DNA of 64,000 nt from Melioribacteraceae bacterium (GTDB lineage Bacteria; Bacteroidota; Ignavibacteria; Ignavibacteriales; Melioribacteraceae): positions 1 through 64,000 of the forward strand of contig JAOADJ010000018.1 in assembly GCA_026417375.1 (NCBI GenBank), written 5' to 3'. The position numbers and the translations under genes were made by a program. Below the pieces are notes generated by a model, which worked only from the letters and a program-made list of their open reading frames with translations, did no database searches and was not told the DNA's origin. This document shows, one piece after another, positions 60,387 to 64,000 of this stretch. Each line of letters opens with the position of its first letter. The stretch's first letter is position 1.

Positions 60387-62845
60387 AAAATACTTTGTGG
60401 GTCGATGTCTATAGAAAGTTTAACTTCACGAAATCTTGATTTCTGATTGAATTCAATCAACGACTCATAAATAGCAGTTCTTAAAATTTTTCCTGATGGA
60501 TCAAGTTTTCTATTGCTTTTAATTAGAACTTGCCAACGATAAAATCCTTTTATTTTATAAATGATTGCTTCTGTTGGTTGCGTTATTATCAACTTACTTT
60601 GATATTTTTTAACGATATTGAAAAAATCATTTATTGCACCACGAGCATTTTCTTCTTTTTCATCTTTAACTTCAATTAATCCCAATCTTGAAAAAGGTGG
60701 ATAACCATTTTGTTCTCTTAAAGAAATTTCTTTTTCATAAAATCCTTCGTAATCATTCATTAAAACTTTTTGCAATACAAAATGTTTATGATTATGTGTT
60801 TGAATTAATACTTCTCCGATTTTTTCTTTTCTTCCTGCTCTACCAGCAACCTGAGTTAATAATTGAAATGTTCTTTCATCTGATCGAAAATCGGGTATCC
60901 AAAGAGAAGTTTCGGCTGATATTACCCCAACTAAAGTAACATTTCCAAAATCTAATCCTTTTGAAACCATTTGTGTTCCAACAAGAATTTGGATTTCCCC
61001 TTTTCTAAATCTATTTAATATTTCTCCTAAACTTCCTTTTTTAGAAGTTGAATCTGAATCAATTCTTTCAATTGATGCATTAGGAAAATAATAGGCAAGT
61101 TCATCTTCAACTCTTTGTGTACCTGTACCAAAAAATTTTAATGCAATGGATCCACATGTTGTACATGCTTTGGGTACTGGTTGTAAAAAATTACAGTAAT
61201 GACATTGTAAAATATTTTTATTTAAATGATGAACCATTGAAACCGAACAATTCGGACACATAATAACTTCACCACAATCATTACAATAAACCTGAGTGGC
61301 AAATCCTCTTCTGTTTTGAAGTATAATTACATTTTCATTTTTAAATAATCTTTGTTTTATCTCTTCAAGTAATGTATGTGAAAACACACTTTCAATTTTT
61401 TTCTTTTTCTTTTCAATAGTTAAATCAACCAATTTAATTTGTGGAAGAAGAGCATTATCAATTCTTTCCGGTAATTCAAGTAAAGTATATTTTTTATTTT
61501 TTGCATTGTACATACTTTCAATTGATGGAGTTGCCGAACCAAGTAAAATCGGACAATTATTAAACATTGCTCTCATAACTGCTGCATCTCTTGCGTGGTA
61601 CTTAGGAACAATTTCATTTTGCTTATAACTTTGATCATGTTCTTCATCAACAATTATTAAACCTAAATTCTTAAATGGTGCAAACAAAGCCGAACGTGGT
61701 CCTATAACTAATTTATATTTTCCTTTTATTATTCCTCTCCATGAATCATACCTTTCTCCAAGGGACATTTTACTATGAAGCACTGTAACAATTTCTTTGA
61801 AATAATTATAAAATCGTGATGTGATTTGTGGTGTTAATGAAATTTCCGGAACTAAAATAATTACTTCTTTACCCTGTTCAATTACTTTTTTTGCTAATTC
61901 AATATATACCTGAGTTTTTCCACTTCCTGTAACGCCATATAAAAGAAAGCTTTCAAATTGATTTGATTCTATTTTTTCCGAAACTTTTTCAACCACAATT
62001 TTTTGTTTTTCTGTTAACTGAATATTTATCTTTTCTTCAGTATAAGTTTCCTGATAAACTCTATCTATTTCTTTTTCAATTATTTTTATTAATCCTTTCT
62101 TTTCGAGAGCATTGATTGATGAAATAGTGTTGTTTGTTTTTTTAATAAGTTCACTTTGTTGGATTGCTTCTTTTTTATTTAATAATTCAAGTAAAAGAAC
62201 TAATTGCTTGGGCGATTTTTTTTCTATCTCCGGAATTATATCATAGATTTCGTCAACTGATTTTGCAAGTTCAACAAATTTTGCTTTTTTAATTTTAACT
62301 TTAGCTTCGTCTAATAAATCTAAAACCGAAACTGCACCTACTTTTTCTAATGAACGAATTAATGAATAAATATTTTTTTTTCTAACTAACTTTTGAAGTG
62401 CAGAGATATTATTTACTTCTTTTTGAGATAAAGCTAATAATAATTTTGATCGAACAGAATTTTTATTTTTTTCTTTATCGTATAAATCTTTACAATAATT
62501 AATATCACTCACAATTTTTCTTTTTGTTTCAACATCACTTCCATAAGGAACAGCATTACGCAAAGCTTCACCCAAAGAACTTATGTAATATTCTGAAATC
62601 CATTCATAAAATTTTAATTCTTTCTCATCAAAGATTGGGTTTTCATCTAAAATATCCTGAATTGGTTTTATTTTTTCTTTCAAATCAGTTTTATCATTTA
62701 TTGATATAACAAAACCGGTTAAAATTCTTTTACCAAAAGGTGCAACAACCCGCACACCAATTTTTAAATTTTCTTCTAACTCTTTAGGAATTAAATAGGT
62801 AAATGAATTTCTAAAAGGTAAAGGAAATACAACCTGACAATACAT
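60383..62845 (-). CDS. priA: Primosomal replication restart helicase PriA
   Basis: An 820-residue DNA helicase that restarts stalled replication forks. The N-terminal 3'-end-binding domain begins VVFPLPFRNSFTYLI. Helicase motif I is GVTGSGKTQVY, motif II IVDEEH, and motif III GSATPS. The zinc-binding cysteines come in pairs (CNDC, CPNC, CHYC, CTTC), and motif VI lies in VAGRAGR. It is longer than E. coli PriA (732), mostly in the region around residues 120-280. It is translationally coupled to rluE. A TATATTTG element precedes it. Confidence 0.97.
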   Translation of the reverse strand: MYCQVVFPLPFRNSFTYLIPKELEENLKIGVRVVAPFGKRILTGFVISINDKTDLKEKIKPIQDILDENPIFDEKELKFYEWISEYYISSLGEALRNAVPYGSDVETKRKIVSDINYCKDLYDKEKNKNSVRSKLLLALSQKEVNNISALQKLVRKKNIYSLIRSLEKVGAVSVLDLLDEAKVKIKKAKFVELAKSVDEIYDIIPEIEKKSPKQLVLLLELLNKKEAIQQSELIKKTNNTISSINALEKKGLIKIIEKEIDRVYQETYTEEKINIQLTEKQKIVVEKVSEKIESNQFESFLLYGVTGSGKTQVYIELAKKVIEQGKEVIILVPEISLTPQITSRFYNYFKEIVTVLHSKMSLGERYDSWRGIIKGKYKLVIGPRSALFAPFKNLGLIIVDEEHDQSYKQNEIVPKYHARDAAVMRAMFNNCPILLGSATPSIESMYNAKNKKYTLLELPERIDNALLPQIKLVDLTIEKKKKKIESVFSHTLLEEIKQRLFKNENVIILQNRRGFATQVYCNDCGEVIMCPNCSVSMVHHLNKNILQCHYCNFLQPVPKACTTCGSIALKFFGTGTQRVEDELAYYFPNASIERIDSDSTSKKGSLGEILNRFRKGEIQILVGTQMVSKGLDFGNVTLVGVISAETSLWIPDFRSDERTFQLLTQVAGRAGRKEKIGEVLIQTHNHKHFVLQKVLMNDYEGFYEKEISLREQNGYPPFSRLGLIEVKDEKEENARGAINDFFNIVKKYQSKLIITQPTEAIIYKIKGFYRWQVLIKSNRKLDPSGKILRTAIYESLIEFNQKSRFREVKLSIDIDPQSIL

Positions 62846-62868
62846 AATCTTCTGTAATTAATTTGTTT

Positions 62869-62876
62869 CAAATATA
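62869..62876 (-). promoter_or_regulatory. Possible -7 promoter element of priA
   Basis: Minus-strand TATATTTG exactly fits TAnnTTTG and lies 23 bases before the priA ATG. No TTTG is found 20 bases upstream (AAAG is there), so confidence is limited. Confidence 0.4.
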
Positions 62877-62981
62877 ATTAATGTTAATAATCTTTACTTT
62901 AACTAATAAAAGAATTCTTAATTTATTTTCATTTCAGAAAGTGGTTTCTTAATTTCGAATTACAAAATCAATGGTGAAATA

Positions 62982-64000
62982 ATGAAATTACCAGATTCAA
63001 CCAAAAATTGGATTTCATTAACTGGTGCTACAATTGCATTAATCACATTTTCGATGATTGTGTTTCTTTTTGTTATAAGTTCAATCTTTGATCATGGAAA
63101 TACATATTTAGGTTTAATTATATATGTTTTATTACCTGCCATTTTGTTTATTGGATTATTATTAATTCCAATTGGAATGTGGATAAAAGTTAAAAAAGAA
63201 AAATCGGGAGCAATTAAAAAAGTTGGTTGGCCAATAATAGATTTTAACGATCAAAAGCATAGAAATGCATTCACAATTTTTTCTGTTGGAACAGCAATTT
63301 TTTTGCTAGCAAGTTCTGTAGGAAGCTACGAAGCATTTCATTATTCTGAATCAGTTGAGTTTTGCGGAAAAATTTGTCATTCAGTTATGAAACCCGAATT
63401 TGTTGCTTATCAAAACTCACCTCATGCAAGAGTAGCCTGTGTTGAATGTCATGTTGGTACCGGAGCCGATTGGTATGTTCGCTCAAAATTAAGTGGTTTA
63501 TATCAGGTTTATGCTGTTACACTAGGAACAGTACCGCGACCAATAGAAACACCAATTTCGAACTTACGCCCTGCAAGAGAAACTTGTGAAGAATGTCATT
63601 GGCCTCAAAAATTTTATTCAAGAAAATTAGTGCAAACACGTCATTATTTATCTGATGAAAATAATTCTGAATGGGATATTTCGTTAATGATGAAAATTGG
63701 AGCACCAATCAGTGCTTTGGGTTTACAGGAAGGAATTCACTGGCATATTAATCCAAATGTTAAAATTGAATACAAAGCTTTGGATAAAAAAAGAGAATCA
63801 ATCCCATGGGTTAAATATACAAACTTACAAACAGGTGAAGTTACAATTTATAAAGATCCATCAATGAATATAGAAGAAAAAAAATTAAATGAATTAGAAA
63901 CAAGAGTTGTTGACTGTATGGATTGTCATAATCGCCCGTCACACAACTATCAACCACCAGCTTTTTTTATTAACAATGCAATTACTGCTGGATTAATTCC
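62982..64000 (+). CDS. NapC/NirT-type multihaem membrane cytochrome c, 3' end missing
   Basis: The gene runs off the window and is absent from the ORF track. ATG at 62982 is the first in-frame start, because an ATG 11 bases earlier meets a stop. Two membrane segments (about 10-40 and 48-70) and a third near 100-120 precede the haem part. Haem sites visible so far are CGKICH (CX3CH, followed by SVMKPE), CVECH, CEECH and CMDCH. The PHARVACVECHVG and RPARETCEECHWP stretches place it in the NapC/NirT-like group that passes electrons from quinol to periplasmic partners. At least four haems are seen in 339 residues; more may follow. It needs the Ccm machinery (ccmAB at 47215-48506). Confidence 0.9.
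   Translation, partial: MKLPDSTKNWISLTGATIALITFSMIVFLFVISSIFDHGNTYLGLIIYVLLPAILFIGLLLIPIGMWIKVKKEKSGAIKKVGWPIIDFNDQKHRNAFTIFSVGTAIFLLASSVGSYEAFHYSESVEFCGKICHSVMKPEFVAYQNSPHARVACVECHVGTGADWYVRSKLSGLYQVYAVTLGTVPRPIETPISNLRPARETCEECHWPQKFYSRKLVQTRHYLSDENNSEWDISLMMKIGAPISALGLQEGIHWHINPNVKIEYKALDKKRESIPWVKYTNLQTGEVTIYKDPSMNIEEKKLNELETRVVDCMDCHNRPSHNYQPPAFFINNAITAGLI

Noticed and set aside
63517-63708. Minus-strand ORF of 63 residues near the window end
   Set aside because: Antisense to the multihaem cytochrome, whose haem motifs are on the plus strand.
1-64000. tRNA, rRNA, CRISPR array, insertion sequence or prophage
   Set aside because: No cloverleaf-like sequence, spaced direct repeats, transposase or phage-structural ORFs were seen; the gene set is ordinary chromosomal content.

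Overview
The window is AT-rich chromosomal DNA, densely packed with genes, with no recognisable rRNA, tRNA, insertion sequence, prophage or CRISPR array. The best guess for the host is a free-living, low-GC member of the FCB group (Bacteroidota/Chlorobiota), most like the Ignavibacteria. The grounds are type IX secretion sorting tails on two secreted hydrolases, a PorV/PorQ-like outer-membrane protein, promoters of the form TTTG-N20-TAnnTTTG, many SPII lipoproteins, and a type IV pilus-like cluster next to a very large two-component repertoire. This placement is inference, not a measured phylogeny. No gap between genes exceeds about 220 bases.

Layout. 1-4440: the 3' part of a hybrid histidine kinase, then an aminotransferase-pckA operon ending in a hairpin terminator. 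4476-8124: a small lipoprotein converging on a minus-strand signalling operon (HD-GYP-N-like protein, HDOD protein, PAS kinase). 8203-14814: a second aminotransferase, then a minus-strand run of sucC, an orphan 123-residue gene, a degenerate galactokinase homologue, a TPR protein and aroE. An intergenic region with competing inverted repeats lies behind sucC. 14902-19189: an ABC-2 transporter, a LolA-like protein and an AmpG-like MFS protein. 19348-22183: a lipocalin-like lipoprotein with an NtrC-type regulator and its kinase. 22175-26285: a receiver-DHp protein and a 1152-residue hybrid kinase. 26332-35375: a type IV pilus/type II secretion-like machine (two atypical pilin-like proteins, PilC, PilB, PilT, GspL/PilMN-like, PilO-like, secretin). 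35594-40755: aspS, a secreted M28 peptidase, and an Lrp-type regulator overlapping glnA.

40823-47212: an rRNA m5C methyltransferase, a small unknown, a TolB-like propeller, lgt, then a NarX/NarL-type pair with a coupled membrane protein. 47215-54919: a tightly overlapping minus-strand block (htpX, unknown, bamD-like, thioesterase, FG-GAP protein, secreted metalloprotease, ccmA, ccmB). 55066-62845: PorV/PorQ-like protein, TPR protein, lpdA, prfA, a pseudouridine synthase and priA. 62982-end: the 5' part of a NapC/NirT-type multihaem cytochrome that the ORF track missed because it runs off the window.

How it fits together: central carbon and nitrogen metabolism (aminotransferases, PEPCK, succinyl-CoA synthetase, E3 subunit, glutamine synthetase) is interleaved with cell-envelope biogenesis and export (Lgt, BamD-like, HtpX, LolA-like, T9SS cargo, pilus machine). 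Cytochrome maturation (CcmAB) and a membrane multihaem cytochrome suggest respiratory or anaerobic electron transfer. The observations I rate highest are the pilin-like proteins without a canonical prepilin signal, the galactokinase homologue that has lost every GHMP catalytic motif, the competing hairpins upstream of its operon, and the receiver-DHp protein without an ATPase domain.
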